Positions 34,191 through 44,113 are shown, counted from the first letter of the stretch. The stretch: DNA of 64,000 nucleotides from Bdellovibrio sp. ZAP7 (GCA_945874535.1 CAMCGZ010000003.1:81476-145475); one strand, 5' to 3'. A program made the numbers and translations. Notes: generated by a model from the sequence alone, not told the origin.

Positions 34191-34856
34191 TCATTCCATC
34201 AATCCCATCCGACGGATCAGTTGCTCGATCGTTTCGTCCGGTTTCAAATGCTCCCCCCGAAGCCCCGTCAAGCGAGCCCCCTCGACATGGTGGAGCCCGT
34301 CGTCCACAAACAAGGTTTGCGATGGCTTCAGTCCGTTCTCCAAGATGATCCGCTGAAAACCGGCAGGATCTGGCTTCCTCAAGCCAAAGAGGTGCGAGAA
34401 ATAGGCTCTCTCGAACAAATCTGAAAACAATCCCGGGGCCAGGTTCGAATAAAGGCGATTCAGATGCTCGTAGTGAATGACATTGATATTCGAATACAGA
34501 AACAAACGCGTCCGTTCTCGGAGCCTCCGCAACCACTCGACTCGCTCCAGAGGAAGCGACAGGATCATCGCATTCCAAGCCGCGGTGAACCAATCTGGGT
34601 CGGCCGGAGCCCCGGCGGGATCACGAAAGGACAAGCGGAACTCCTCGGAGTCCATTTGTCCTGTCTCATAGCGATTGAAAACATCGTCCTGCGAGCGCCC
34701 CCCGCAGAAAGTATCGCTCGAGACTCCTTCGAAACGCTCCTGGAACAGTCTATAGGTCCGCCCGTAATCGAGGGGCACGATCACTCCCCCGAGATCCAGA
34801 ATGACGGCATCGATACCGTGAGCGCATGCGTCTCTTTCATTGAAACCTTTAATCAC
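34191..34856 (-). CDS. HAD-superfamily hydrolase
   Basis: 221 residues. Motif I ILDLGGVIVPLD (nucleophile Asp near 21), motif II LYSNINVIHYEH, motif III Lys in FGLRKPDPAGFQR and motif IV LFVDDGLHHVEGA define a HAD hydrolase. The motif I form is close to YihX/epoxide-hydrolase-like members, which dephosphorylate sugar phosphates or small metabolites. Physiological substrate unknown. It is a single gene between tRNA-Arg and the chemoreceptor. Confidence 0.88.
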   Translation of the reverse strand: MIKGFNERDACAHGIDAVILDLGGVIVPLDYGRTYRLFQERFEGVSSDTFCGGRSQDDVFNRYETGQMDSEEFRLSFRDPAGAPADPDWFTAAWNAMILSLPLERVEWLRRLRERTRLFLYSNINVIHYEHLNRLYSNLAPGLFSDLFERAYFSHLFGLRKPDPAGFQRIILENGLKPSQTLFVDDGLHHVEGARLTGLRGEHLKPDETIEQLIRRMGLME

Positions 34857-34997
34857 TCTTTAAATGTACACAAAAAATAAATAACGCCACACATTAAGTC
34901 TTCAATTTAGTGTTTTTTCTGCGGAAAAACCAAACAAACCATTCAACATCAGTGACTTTCATTCCGAAGAGCTTGATGATCCATTAAGAGGGAATCC

Positions 34998-36677
34998 ATG
35001 AAACTGAACTTCAGAAATCGAATGCTGTTGACCATCGCTGCCGCTTGCGCGGTCTGTACCGCGGCTGCCATCTTTGTCTCTTCGAACAAACTGCGAGACC
35101 AAGGACAAGAAGCACTGGTAGAGAAATCTCGTGCGATTCTTTCGAGACTCGAAGTCGGCGCCAGCTATGTAGCCCAGATGGACACCCTCGATTCCGTAGT
35201 GGCTGAAACTGTAAAAAAGTTTCCAGACGGGAAAATCAGTGACGAGCAGAAAATGAAAGTCCTGAAGAGCGTTCCGATTTTCGCGGCGATGAAAATCGGC
35301 GAGATCGGGGCAGATAAGGAAAACTACAAGTTCCGGATCGCATCCGATCAACCGCGGAATCAAGACAACCGGTCGAACCCAGAAGAAACCGCGGTGATCG
35401 AAAAGTTCCGCAAAGACGAAACCTATACCGAGCATGTGGAGATCACTTCCGACGGTCAGTACCTGAAGGTGACCCGGCCGGTGCGGATTTCAGAGAAGCA
35501 GGGCTGCCTGACCTGTCATGGTCATCCGTCTACGAGTCCGTGGAAGAACGGGAAGGACATCCTCGGTTACACCATGGAAGATCAAAAAGACAAAGATCTC
35601 CGCGGGAGTTTCACGATCATCTCTAGCCTCGGACCGGTCAAAGCGAGTGTGAACAACGCCATCACGAATATCCTCCTTTGGGCTTTTGTCATGACCATCC
35701 TGGCACTCAGCCTGGCATTCCTGATCATCAGGCGCCCGATTGCAGGACTTTCCGAGCTGGCGAACAACCTTTCGGGAGCTGCCGAGGAAGTGGCGGCCAT
35801 GTCCGCACAGATCGCCTCCACCAGCACCCAGCTCAATTCGGGTGTCTCGGAGCAGGCTGCAGCCCTGGAAGAGACCTCCGCCTCGATGGAGCAAATGAGC
35901 GCCATGGTGAGCCGGAATGCCGAGAACGCCATGAAGTCCCAAGGGAGCGCCAACGGTAGCCAGCAGAATGCCGAGCGAGGCAAACATGTAGTCAATGACA
36001 TGATCCATTCGATCGAGCAGATCGATCAGAGCAATGGAGAAATCATGGTCCAAGTGGAAGAGAGCAATCGCCAGATGAGCGAGATTGCAAAAGTCATCGC
36101 CGACATCGGAAATAAAACCAAGGTGATCAACGAGATCGTCTTCCAGACGAAGCTCCTCTCCTTCAACGCTTCAGTGGAAGCCGCCCGTGCCGGAGAACAC
36201 GGCAAGGGTTTTGCCGTGGTCGCCGAAGAAGTCGGCAACCTTGCCCAAATGAGCGGTACGGCGGCCTCCGAGATCACCCAGATTCTCGAAAAGAGCATCT
36301 CACGCGTCGAAACCATTGTGGATGAGACCAAATCCAAGGTCGAAATCCTGATGAACTCGGGTCGCGAGAAAGTCGCTGCCGGAACCCAGGTGGCACGACA
36401 GTGCGGCGAGGTCCTTGACGAGATTGTGGACGGAGCCCTCAATGTGAACCAGATGGTGAGCGAGATCAGTGCGGGCTCCCAGGAACAGAGCCGTGGCGTG
36501 ATCGAGATCAACAAGGCCATGATCCAGCTCAATCAGATCACGAACCAGAATACCGCAGCTTCACAGGAATCCTCGGCTGCGGCCGAACGCTTGGCGAAGC
36601 AGGCAACGCAACTCCGCGCCTCGGTTCAAATGCTGAAAAATACATTGGAAGGTCAGTCAGGGTCACGCACCAACTGA
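34998..36677 (+). CDS. Methyl-accepting chemotaxis protein with DUF3365 (Tll0287-like) heme-motif sensor
   Basis: 559 residues. Membrane helices near 8-28 and 212-240 bracket a periplasmic domain whose end carries CLTCHGHPS (Cys170, Cys173, His174), the c-type heme site seen in DUF3365 sensors that respond to redox or gases. The cytoplasmic signalling tip is [17 protein letters not shown], near 385-400, flanked by long Gln/Glu-rich helices. GAGGG lies before the ATG. It likely feeds a chemotaxis pathway in response to a redox or oxygen cue. No che genes are in the window. A terminator lies 39 bases past the stop, inside the opposite transporter gene. Confidence 0.92.
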   Translation: MKLNFRNRMLLTIAAACAVCTAAAIFVSSNKLRDQGQEALVEKSRAILSRLEVGASYVAQMDTLDSVVAETVKKFPDGKISDEQKMKVLKSVPIFAAMKIGEIGADKENYKFRIASDQPRNQDNRSNPEETAVIEKFRKDETYTEHVEITSDGQYLKVTRPVRISEKQGCLTCHGHPSTSPWKNGKDILGYTMEDQKDKDLRGSFTIISSLGPVKASVNNAITNILLWAFVMTILALSLAFLIIRRPIAGLSELANNLSGAAEEVAAMSAQIASTSTQLNSGVSEQAAALEETSASMEQMSAMVSRNAENAMKSQGSANGSQQNAERGKHVVNDMIHSIEQIDQSNGEIMVQVEESNRQMSEIAKVIADIGNKTKVINEIVFQTKLLSFNASVEAARAGEHGKGFAVVAEEVGNLAQMSGTAASEITQILEKSISRVETIVDETKSKVEILMNSGREKVAAGTQVARQCGEVLDEIVDGALNVNQMVSEISAGSQEQSRGVIEINKAMIQLNQITNQNTAASQESSAAAERLAKQATQLRASVQMLKNTLEGQSGSRTN

Positions 36678-37585
36678 GCCACGACCGACCACACCACCCC
36701 GATCAAACAAAACAAGATGGCCACCGTCTCATGGACGAGTGGCCATCGTTTTTCAAACAAGAAACTGTAAACCAATCCGAATACGGTTTCGAAAACAAGC
36801 AAGGTACCGGCTATCGAATGGGGCACTCTGCCAGAACAGTAATTCCAAAGCCAATTCGCCAACCAGGAGGACCCGATGCCAAGCCCGGCAGCCACCCACA
36901 GGTACCCGACGGCACCCGGGCGGGCCAGGATCTCAAACGGGCTCGAGAAACAGAACAACAATGGAACCATGAAGACCAGTGAGATCACACCCATCGCACT
37001 GGAAAGGTCTTTTCCTGAAATCCAGGGATGGGCGCGCAAGAAGTTGCCGTTGGAAACGGCATACCAGGTCCAGGATGCCAGGCAGGATACGAGCACCAGC
37101 GTGCCCAGAGGGTCATGCGCACTCAGCTCCCCTCCCTGACGGACCCAGGGAATCCAAAACAGGATCACGAGTCCCGAAAGAATGAGGATGAGCCCGGGTA
37201 AGACCCGCGGACTCCGCACGGAACGCCCGCCACCGAACAGCGGAATGGTGATCGGCAGAAGTCCTAAAATCAGTGAGGAGACGATTCCGTCGGTACGCTG
37301 AATCCCCCAAAAAAGTGCGATGGAGTACGCCCAGAATCCGCTTGCACTCAGCAAGACCAATCTCAACCGCCCCGCTAGGCCGAGCCCCCCCCAGATCCGG
37401 CGAAAAGAGCCTAAAAAAAACAGACTCACCCAGCCGAAAAAGAAGAACCGTCCAAAGGCGATTTCAAGCGCACTGAAACCTACGAGAACCTGCGGAGCCA
37501 GAAAGGGCAACCCCCAGAAAACCCCAGTCGAAGCTCCGGCAAGGAGCCCTTTCAAAAGATCCGGGTTTGAATTCTGGCGCGACAT
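36653..37585 (-). CDS. EamA/DMT-family permease
   Basis: 310 residues with ten predicted membrane helices in the two EamA halves. [18 protein letters not shown] opens the first half and [19 protein letters not shown] is a typical second-half loop. Family members export amino acids or metabolites; specificity cannot be read. The gene ends 25 bases into the chemoreceptor's 3' end on the other strand, and it carries that gene's terminator in its own coding sequence. It lies just downstream of the TetR gene on the same strand and may share its transcript. Confidence 0.87.
   Translation of the reverse strand: MSRQNSNPDLLKGLLAGASTGVFWGLPFLAPQVLVGFSALEIAFGRFFFFGWVSLFFLGSFRRIWGGLGLAGRLRLVLLSASGFWAYSIALFWGIQRTDGIVSSLILGLLPITIPLFGGGRSVRSPRVLPGLILILSGLVILFWIPWVRQGGELSAHDPLGTLVLVSCLASWTWYAVSNGNFLRAHPWISGKDLSSAMGVISLVFMVPLLFCFSSPFEILARPGAVGYLWVAAGLGIGSSWLANWLWNYCSGRVPHSIAGTLLVFETVFGLVYSFLFEKRWPLVHETVAILFCLIGVVWSVVAQLVRDPD
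36716..36753 (+). terminator. Terminator of the chemoreceptor gene, inside the opposite permease gene
   Basis: A perfect 9-bp stem (36716-36724 with 36739-36747), a 14-base loop and then GTTTTT on the + strand. It lies 39 bases past the chemoreceptor stop and within the permease coding sequence. Confidence 0.65.
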
Positions 37586-37607
37586 AGAGGAGCGCCAGTG
37601 TGCCCTC

Positions 37608-38177
37608 TCAGTGGAATTTTTTCAAGGAGCGGACGATCTCGTCCTTCATCTCTTCGTAGCGCACACGATCGGCAGTGACACGGAACCCGAGTTGGGCCCC
37701 GACCATTTGCTGAATCAGACGCTCTGCCTGGGCACTCGTCTCGAGATCCCCTCTGAATTCACCTGTCGAAACGCCCTCGGAGATAACCTGGGATAACCAG
37801 AGCACCTGGGACTGACGCAGATTGCGGTACGCTTCCTGAATCGAAACAGGAAGGAGTGGACCATCCAATGCAAGAGCCGCATGAGGACACACCTTACCAT
37901 CCACCACATACTCGTCGTAAATCCCGAGAAATGCCTTGATCCGCGCTTCAGGAGAAAGCGTGCTCAGCCCGACCGACCAGCTCAGGAACCCTTCCTGATA
38001 GTCCAAGAGCAGCGCCACTGCTAGCGCCTCCTTGGAGTCGTAATGGGCATACAAACTCGGTTTACGGATCTGAATCCGATCTGCCAGATCCTGGAGACTC
38101 AAACCGAAGAATCCACGACGTTGAATCAGATCCTGGGCCTCTTTTAAGATACGTTTACTGGTAGGTAGTTCAAGCAT
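37608..38177 (-). CDS. TetR-family transcriptional regulator
   Basis: 189 residues from the ATG at 38177. The N-terminal HTH is clear: ILKEAQDLIQRRGFFGLSL, then QDLADRIQIRKPSLYAHYDS. The ligand-binding part has LAVALLLDYQEGFLSWSVG and CPHAALALDGPLLPVS. It is divergent from the NAD-binding reductase-like gene, with a perfect palindrome 37 bases upstream of its start (38215-38238) that suits a TetR operator. It may also regulate the downstream permease. Ligand unknown. Confidence 0.9.
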   Translation of the reverse strand: MLELPTSKRILKEAQDLIQRRGFFGLSLQDLADRIQIRKPSLYAHYDSKEALAVALLLDYQEGFLSWSVGLSTLSPEARIKAFLGIYDEYVVDGKVCPHAALALDGPLLPVSIQEAYRNLRQSQVLWLSQVISEGVSTGEFRGDLETSAQAERLIQQMVGAQLGFRVTADRVRYEEMKDEIVRSLKKFH

Positions 38178-38214
38178 GCTTAAACTATATCCAGCCCCCT
38201 GCACTTTGTCAAAC

Positions 38215-38238
38215 TTTGTTCATGCGAACTTGAACAAA
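38215..38238. promoter_or_regulatory. Likely TetR operator
   Basis: TTTGTTCA (38215-38222) and TGAACAAA (38231-38238) form a perfect 8-bp inverted repeat around an 8-base spacer, between the TetR gene and the divergent reductase-like gene. Position and symmetry fit autoregulation and control of the divergent gene. Confidence 0.6.
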
Positions 38239-38333
38239 ATACTTAAAACAATGAAATCATGACAATAAAAAGAATTACAACCTTTAGGTAGTGGGGTGTG
38301 GATAGCAACTACCCCTTCAGGTAACCTTAAACC

Positions 38334-39425
38334 ATGGCTACCTCATCCCACGTTCTCCTGACCGGTTTTCCGGGATTTCTCGGTTCCGAGCTCCTGTTCC
38401 GCTCACTCGATCGGAGCTCCGACCGCTTCACCTGTCTGGTTCAAGACAAATTCCTTCCCATGGCCACCCAGAAGCTCGAATCCTGGGCCCTTCAACGACC
38501 CGCGATCCGTGACAGGGTCCGACTGATGTCAGGCGATATCACCCGGAACGGACTGGGGATCACTGAACCTGGAATCTTGAGTGACGTGACCCGGGTCCAG
38601 CACTTCGCTGCTGTCTACGACTTGAATGTCAAAAAAGAGGTCGCACAAAAGATCAATCTGGACGGCACGGTAAACATTCTCCGTTTTTGTGAAGGCTTGG
38701 CCGGATTCGAACGGCTCGACTACGTGAGCACCTGTTATGTGAGTGGCAAGTACGAAGGGGTATTCCGGGAGACCGATCTGGAACAAGCGACGGTCTTCAA
38801 TAATTTCTATGAATCTTCGAAGCATGCTGCAGAAAAAGCGGTTCGCGATGCCATGAAAAAAGGCCTTCCCGCTGCGATTTTCAGACCCGCGATCGTGGTG
38901 GGAAACAGCCGTACTGGCGAGACCCAGAAGTTCGATGGGCCTTATTTTGTCATGCAATGGTTACTCCGCCAAGGCAAACGGGCCCTCTTGCCCCGACTGG
39001 GTGATCCGGATCGATACACCATCAACCTGGTGCCAAGTGATTTCGTCATCGATGCGATCGCGGCACTGTGTGCCGATCCCACCACCACGGGCAAGACCTT
39101 CCAGCTCGCCGACCCCGCCCCGCTGAGCATCCGGGACACTGTCCGGGTGATTGCTGAAGCCTGCGAAAAACAACTGATCGAGATCCCACTCCCCAAATGG
39201 CTGGCCAAGTCGGCGGTGGGTGGCATACCGGGATTGGAGAGCTGGCTCGGTATTCCGAGATCCTCGCTTGATTACTTCGTGCATCCCACCTCTTACGATA
39301 CTACGAATGCCACGAGCCATTTAGCAAAAGCCGGCATCCACTGTCCTCGCTTCGACGAGTATGTGCCTCGATTGGTCCGTTTCATGAAAGAGAATCCCGA
39401 GATCCGGAATCAAGCCATGATCTGA
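38334..39425 (+). CDS. Fatty acyl-CoA reductase-like / NAD-dependent epimerase-type SDR (NAD_binding_4)
   Basis: 363 residues. The nucleotide loop LLTGFPGFLGSELL is at 8-21 and the active-site YESSKHAAEKAV (Tyr-x-x-x-Lys) near 162. IFRPAIVVGNSRTGETQ belongs to the extended-SDR group related to thioester reductases and fatty acyl-CoA reductases. It probably acts on a lipid or acyl-thioester with NAD(P). It is divergent from the TetR regulator across the 38215 palindrome and so is likely its target. Confidence 0.82.
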   Translation: MATSSHVLLTGFPGFLGSELLFRSLDRSSDRFTCLVQDKFLPMATQKLESWALQRPAIRDRVRLMSGDITRNGLGITEPGILSDVTRVQHFAAVYDLNVKKEVAQKINLDGTVNILRFCEGLAGFERLDYVSTCYVSGKYEGVFRETDLEQATVFNNFYESSKHAAEKAVRDAMKKGLPAAIFRPAIVVGNSRTGETQKFDGPYFVMQWLLRQGKRALLPRLGDPDRYTINLVPSDFVIDAIAALCADPTTTGKTFQLADPAPLSIRDTVRVIAEACEKQLIEIPLPKWLAKSAVGGIPGLESWLGIPRSSLDYFVHPTSYDTTNATSHLAKAGIHCPRFDEYVPRLVRFMKENPEIRNQAMI

Positions 39426-39445
39426 ACATCAAAATCCTCCGGGCT

Positions 39446-40636
39446 TCAAAGCGCCCGGAGCATTCTCCCCACATTGATGCGTCCGCAACGGACTTGGGCC
39501 TGAAAGCGAGAGTCGGCCGTGGAGCAGATCAATTGCTTCACCGAGGCGGGCGACATCGAACGACTCTTGCCAAGGGCCAGAGCAACAGCTCCCGCAACCT
39601 GCGGGGTTGCCATAGAAGTCCCGGAAAGCGATGCGTACCGGCCCTCCAAGTGAGTGCTGTAAATCCGGTCGCCCGGGGCCGCCACCCACACCGAGGCGAC
39701 ACCGAAGTTCGAGAATCCCGCGTACTGATCAATGGAGTTGCTTGCTCCCACCGCAATCACACCGGGCAAGGATGCGGGGTAAACCGGCACCCGATCGATA
39801 TCGCGTCCCTCGTTCCCTGCCGCTGCAACAAAGACCACACCGGCATCTACCGCATCTTGAACAGCTTGGGCGAGCAATGAACTGAATCCGGCCCCTCCCC
39901 AGGAGGCCGAAATCACCCGTGCCCCCATCCGGACAGCATAGCGAATCGAACGGATCGCACCCTCGGTGGTCCCTTGTCCCTCGGGTCCCAAAAACCGGAT
40001 GGCCATGACCTTCACCTTCGGAGCAACTCCTACCACACCGCCTCCGTTACGGGTGGCCCCGAGGGTTCCGGCGGTGTGAGTGCCATGACCGTTTTCATCC
40101 ACCGGATTTCCTCGATCGGCGTAGAAATCATAACCGTGCACATCGTTCGGGAAGCCATTCCCGTCGTGATCACGCCCAAGATTCTGGTCGTTCTCTCCGG
40201 GGTTCCGCCAAAGATTGGCAACCAAGTCAGGATGAGTGAGATCGATACCGGAGTCGATATCTGCAACCACGATCTCCTCGCCCTCACCCTTTTCCCAGGC
40301 CTCCGAGACATTCATGATCACTTTGGCCATATCGTAAAGATCCCCGTTCTTTCCGAAATTGACCGGAACGGATTCGTCGAGTACCGGACGTGGCGCCGGG
40401 GTGGGTGTTACCGAAAGAGTAGCGGGTGGCCGGCGCCTGGCGAAGTTGGCGAAGAGCAAGTAATTGGGCTCACAGTACCGGGTTTCACAAACCTGTTTGG
40501 CCTGCTCCGGATCCCGGATCACGACCGGCTCCTGGTTGACCAAGGTCATGACCCCGTCGGCTTCAGGAACACCGCTCCCGCAAGCTTGAACGAGGAAGGT
40601 CAGACCGACTCCAAGGAAAAATCCATTTTTCCGCAT
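39446..40636 (-). CDS. Subtilisin-family (S8) serine protease, lipoprotein
   Basis: 396 residues with a lipoprotein signal (FLVQAC, Cys19). The catalytic triad is complete: Asp128 (ADIDSGIDLTHPDL), His184 (ENGHGTHTAGTLG) and Ser341 (LSGTSMATPQVAG), with the oxyanion Asn in AAAGNEGRD. The linker near 70-90 is Pro/Thr-rich. It is an exported, lipid-anchored endopeptidase, useful for degrading external or prey protein. No propeptide-like inhibitor gene is adjacent. Confidence 0.93.
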   Translation of the reverse strand: MRKNGFFLGVGLTFLVQACGSGVPEADGVMTLVNQEPVVIRDPEQAKQVCETRYCEPNYLLFANFARRRPPATLSVTPTPAPRPVLDESVPVNFGKNGDLYDMAKVIMNVSEAWEKGEGEEIVVADIDSGIDLTHPDLVANLWRNPGENDQNLGRDHDGNGFPNDVHGYDFYADRGNPVDENGHGTHTAGTLGATRNGGGVVGVAPKVKVMAIRFLGPEGQGTTEGAIRSIRYAVRMGARVISASWGGAGFSSLLAQAVQDAVDAGVVFVAAAGNEGRDIDRVPVYPASLPGVIAVGASNSIDQYAGFSNFGVASVWVAAPGDRIYSTHLEGRYASLSGTSMATPQVAGAVALALGKSRSMSPASVKQLICSTADSRFQAQVRCGRINVGRMLRAL

Positions 40637-40808
40637 CGTTTTACTTCATCCTTTCCGAAATCCGTTTCGGAACGAGACCCTTTCAGTTTACCGGCATCCC
40701 GGGAACGGAATCCAGAGGAAAAAGGAAGCCGTCACAAGTGCCGGCAAAAACGGGGTTTTTCTCCGTTCAGGATTCCACTCCCCTTCCACATGTGTTAGAC
40801 CGCAGGGA

Positions 40809-41681
40809 ATGGCCCATCGGTTCCACAAGATCAACATCGAGATCAGCAATATCTGCAACTTCCAATGCAGCTTTTGCCCCGAAGTGATCCGTTCCAAACA
40901 ACTGATGCGACTTCCTCTGTTCGAATCCGTGATCGATCAGGTCGCACCCTTGACCGAACAAGTGACCTTTCACCTCATGGGAGAACCCCTACTCCATCCC
41001 GATCTGGCCGAAATGCTCGATCTCTGCGGAAAGAAGAATGTGCCTGTTTTTTTCGTTTCGAATGGGGCGCTCCTCACCGATGCGAGAGCGAAACTCCTGC
41101 TCCATCCCGCCATCCGACAGGTGAATTTTTCTGTACACAGCTTTGCAGACAATCACCCGGGTGAGGATCCGGGCCCCTACCTCGAGAAAATCTTCCGTTT
41201 TACCAGGGATGCGTTCGAGCAACGCCCCGATCTTTACCTGAACTACCGCTTGTGGAATCTGAAAGACCCCCGCTCGGATCACGATACCAACGGAAAAATC
41301 AGGTCACTCATTGAAAATGAATTCGGAATGAAAATCCCGGAAGTGGATGATGTCCGGAAACAGAAGAGTCACCGCCTCTTGAATCGACTATATCTCCACT
41401 ACGACACCGAATTTGTCTGGCCAGACCCCTCACTTCCGGAGCTTGGAGAACGGGGAACCTGTATGGGGCTCAGGAACCATATCGGAATCCTGGCCGATGG
41501 AACCGTGGTTCCCTGCTGTCTGGACAAGGAAGGAAGGATTCCCCTCGGGAAAATCGGTGAAAAACCTCTGCTCGAGATTCTCGAAACCCCGAAGGCAAGG
41601 GAAATGCTCGAAGGATTCCTGGCGAGAAAGCTGACCGACCCGCTTTGTCGAAGGTGTCAGTACGTCACCCGATTCAGCTGA
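40809..41681 (+). CDS. Radical SAM / SPASM-domain protein
   Basis: 290 residues. The cluster motif CNFQCSFC (Cys16, 20, 23) opens the protein. HLMGEPLLHPDLAEML and FFVSNGALLTDARAK follow in the TIM-barrel core. The C-terminal part has CMGLRNHIGILADGTVVPCC and PLCRRCQY, a SPASM-type auxiliary cluster set. Members modify peptides, proteins or cofactors. No precursor peptide gene is visible beside it, so the substrate is unknown. Confidence 0.9.
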   Translation: MAHRFHKINIEISNICNFQCSFCPEVIRSKQLMRLPLFESVIDQVAPLTEQVTFHLMGEPLLHPDLAEMLDLCGKKNVPVFFVSNGALLTDARAKLLLHPAIRQVNFSVHSFADNHPGEDPGPYLEKIFRFTRDAFEQRPDLYLNYRLWNLKDPRSDHDTNGKIRSLIENEFGMKIPEVDDVRKQKSHRLLNRLYLHYDTEFVWPDPSLPELGERGTCMGLRNHIGILADGTVVPCCLDKEGRIPLGKIGEKPLLEILETPKAREMLEGFLARKLTDPLCRRCQYVTRFS

Positions 41682-41684
41682 GCC

Positions 41685-41936
41685 TCACTTCAAGCTGGCA
41701 AGCTGGTCCCGGGTATCCACCTCGGCGAGCTGGGTGTAGCCTCCGATGAGCTGGCCATCGACATAAATCTGCGGGACGGTTTTCATGCCACTCGTCTTCA
41801 CCAACTGATCCCACGCATCGTCCGACCAGTCGTCAATCATGATGGTCTCGAACGTCACTCCCCGTTGGGTCAGCAGCGCCTTGGCTTTCACGCAGTAGGG
41901 GCAATTCAGCATGGAATACATGGTGATTTTCTTCAT
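41685..41936 (-). CDS. Glutaredoxin (GrxC type)
   Basis: 83 residues. The dithiol site CPYC at 12-15 and the cis-Pro loop MKTVPQIYVDGQLIGGYTQL are standard. It reduces disulfides or glutathione adducts in the cytosol. It converges on the radical SAM gene with three bases between stops. Confidence 0.95.
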   Translation of the reverse strand: MKKITMYSMLNCPYCVKAKALLTQRGVTFETIMIDDWSDDAWDQLVKTSGMKTVPQIYVDGQLIGGYTQLAEVDTRDQLASLK

Positions 41937-41975
41937 GGATTCATTTTACCCCAATTCGGTGCTAGAGTGAACAAG

Positions 41976-42395
41976 ATGAAAACGCAGGGAATGAGACACG
42001 TCGCACTCAATGTCCGGAACGCCCAGATTTCGAAGGAGTTCTACTGCCGGGTTTTCCGGATGCAAATCGAGTGGGAGCCGGATGCAAAAAGTGTTTATGT
42101 GACCTCGGTGGACGAGCAGGGTCCGGGGCTCGACAACCTGGCCTTGCATCAGGCGGATGCCCCCTTGCACCGTGCGGGCTACTTGAATCACATCGGTTTT
42201 TTTGTACCGACTCCCGATGGTGTCGACGAGTGGTATGCCCACGTTCAAAAAGAAGGGGCCAAGATCGTCAAAGAGATCAAAACCCACCGCGATGGCGCCC
42301 GGTCCTTTTATCTGGAAGATCCGGACGGAATCGTGATCCAGGTCCTCTACCACCCGCCTGTGGCCAAGAGGACGGTTTATTCTCCGTCAACCTGA
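41976..42395 (+). CDS. VOC-superfamily (glyoxalase/dioxygenase-like) protein
   Basis: 139 residues from the ATG at 41976; the longer in-frame upstream part is antisense to glutaredoxin. MRHVALNVRNAQISKEFYC and GYLNHIGFFVPTPDGVDEW carry the two His-type strands of the paired beta-alpha-beta-beta-beta fold, and SFYLEDPDGIVIQVLYH supplies the final Glu/Asp region. The reaction is unknown. Its last 19 bases overlap the end of the RNase D gene on the other strand. Confidence 0.8.
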   Translation: MKTQGMRHVALNVRNAQISKEFYCRVFRMQIEWEPDAKSVYVTSVDEQGPGLDNLALHQADAPLHRAGYLNHIGFFVPTPDGVDEWYAHVQKEGAKIVKEIKTHRDGARSFYLEDPDGIVIQVLYHPPVAKRTVYSPST

Positions 42396-43609
42396 TGGAT
42401 ACCCGAAAGTCTGACGGTTCGTCCGCCCTCGAGAGAGAGGCGCAATTCGCCCTTCAAAAACGCCAGCAGTACCTGCAATCCGGAATCGCCCAATTGTGGG
42501 CTCACCAAGCCGGAATCCGAAAGATCCGATAGCTCCTTCGGGTGGAGCCTCAGAAGAGGGAGCAGATTTTGGGGCTGGACAATGTGCTTGGATGAAACAC
42601 GGAATTCGTCCGAAAGGATATCGAGGACGACGCGCAGTAAATCCATCGACCGACCCTCTTCAGCACTGGGCTGGAGGATGTTCCGACGCTTCACTTCAAC
42701 GGGGATCTCGTCCTGACTTGCGATCCCGCGAATGACCGCTTCCAGGATGCGCTCGCCGTGAGGAGGTTTGGCTTCTCCTTTTGAAAGTCCACGGAATCCC
42801 TGGAGCTGCTCGATCGTTGCAGGCTTGATCTTGGCGAGATCGATCAGAACTCCGTCTTCGGCCAACCACCGTCTGGGCACATTCAACTCGCGGACGCGGG
42901 CTTCGCGCCAACGGACGAGTTCAAGCAGGATGGCGTAATCACGGACGTGGAACTTACCCGATTGAGCCAGTCGCTTGGCAATGTCCTCCGGCGGAACCTC
43001 ATAAAGATTCCGGTCCGAGAACTTCGACGACAGATCGAGAGCCCAGTCCCTCCGGCCGTTCTCGTCCAGGCGTTTGAACAGAATTTCCGCGACCTCGATC
43101 AGATGCTTCACATCGAGAAGCGCATATTCCAGAACCGGTTTTGGAAGAGGGCGCTTCGCCCAATTGGTCCGGGCATAACCTTTGGGAAGTTCGATACCGA
43201 GCACCGACCGGAGCAGATTCCCGAGTCCGATATTGTCTCCGAGTCCACAAAGAGACGCCCCTACTGCCGTATCAAAGAGCGGCTGGGCCAGCACACCATA
43301 GCTCGCCAGGAGGCATTCCTGATCACCGTGCGCAGCATGAACAATCTTGAGAATGGAGGGATTCGTCAATGCCTCGAGAATGGGAGCCATATCCCGCTTA
43401 TGAACAGCCTTCGCATCGATCAGCCAAGCCCCCTCGGGCGTGGCCAATTGAAGCACTTCCAATTTCGGATAAAAGGTACTCTCACGGATGAATTCGGTAT
43501 CGTAGGCGATGTACTGAGCCGATGACAGCTCCTGTCCGATCGAGACGATACGTTTCGGATCAGTGATCAGTTCAAGCTCGGAAGTCTGGGAGGAAGGAAA
43601 CCCGGTCAT
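42377..43609 (-). CDS. rnd: Ribonuclease D
   Basis: 410 residues with the DEDD exonuclease motifs: IAYDTEFIRESTF (Asp/Glu near 37-39), HGDQECLLASYG, and the motif III YALLDVKHLIEVA with the Tyr-Asp pair. HRDC-like helical domains follow (DYAILLELVRWREARVREL and a second repeat). The enzyme trims 3' ends of tRNA and other stable RNA. Length slightly exceeds E. coli Rnd, consistent with the tandem C-terminal domains. Confidence 0.93.
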   Translation of the reverse strand: MTGFPSSQTSELELITDPKRIVSIGQELSSAQYIAYDTEFIRESTFYPKLEVLQLATPEGAWLIDAKAVHKRDMAPILEALTNPSILKIVHAAHGDQECLLASYGVLAQPLFDTAVGASLCGLGDNIGLGNLLRSVLGIELPKGYARTNWAKRPLPKPVLEYALLDVKHLIEVAEILFKRLDENGRRDWALDLSSKFSDRNLYEVPPEDIAKRLAQSGKFHVRDYAILLELVRWREARVRELNVPRRWLAEDGVLIDLAKIKPATIEQLQGFRGLSKGEAKPPHGERILEAVIRGIASQDEIPVEVKRRNILQPSAEEGRSMDLLRVVLDILSDEFRVSSKHIVQPQNLLPLLRLHPKELSDLSDSGLVSPQLGDSGLQVLLAFLKGELRLSLEGGRTVRLSGIHQVDGE

Positions 43610-43624
43610 GCTTCAGTGATAACC

Positions 43625-44113
43625 TCAGTGATAACCATAAACCTGACCGTTGATTGCGACAAATCCGTGAGGGTGCTTCCCGCCGTCGCGATCACCCGGA
43701 TTGTAATGCAACCAATGGATGATGGCGCCCATCGGAGACGGAAGCCTCGAGCGCGGCCCTGCAGTGATGTAGTCTCCGCACGCGATCACATTCATTCCCG
43801 GTACAACACGGGGAAGGCGCCCGAATTTCTGGTTGTAGATGAGCTCGATATCCCCTGCAGGGTGGGAGTCGAGATTGAGTGCGAAGTGGTTGTGCCCCGT
43901 TCGGTCCGTGTACACATTGGTCACGACGCCCTGAACAAAAGCCCGATCCTGATGCTGGTCCCGGGTGCTTTCCCTCATCATCAGCACATGCTCGTTATTC
44001 ACCGCAAGGGGAGCGTAACTTTCGTCCAGACAGGGCGGAATCGCACCGGAGTACGACGCCTCCGCAACCTGAATCCCGAGGAAGAACACCAACAAGCCGA
44101 GCAAGCTTCTCAT
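43625..44113 (-). CDS. DUF3465 secreted protein
   Basis: 162 residues with a signal peptide (SLLGLLVFFLGIQVAEA). The mature domain has VTNVYTDRTGHNHFALNL, GMNVIACGDYITAGPRSR and MGAIIHWLHYNPGDRDG, then HPHGFVAINGQVYGYH, closely matching DUF3465 proteins, an OB-like secreted fold rich in His. Role unknown; His density suggests metal binding. It lies 15 bases upstream of the rnd start on the same strand. Confidence 0.8.
   Translation of the reverse strand: MRSLLGLLVFFLGIQVAEASYSGAIPPCLDESYAPLAVNNEHVLMMRESTRDQHQDRAFVQGVVTNVYTDRTGHNHFALNLDSHPAGDIELIYNQKFGRLPRVVPGMNVIACGDYITAGPRSRLPSPMGAIIHWLHYNPGDRDGGKHPHGFVAINGQVYGYH

Noticed and set aside
40030..40311. Frames opposite the subtilase gene, including one with a Met start
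   Set aside because: The subtilase triad and lipobox are intact; antisense frames lack any motif.
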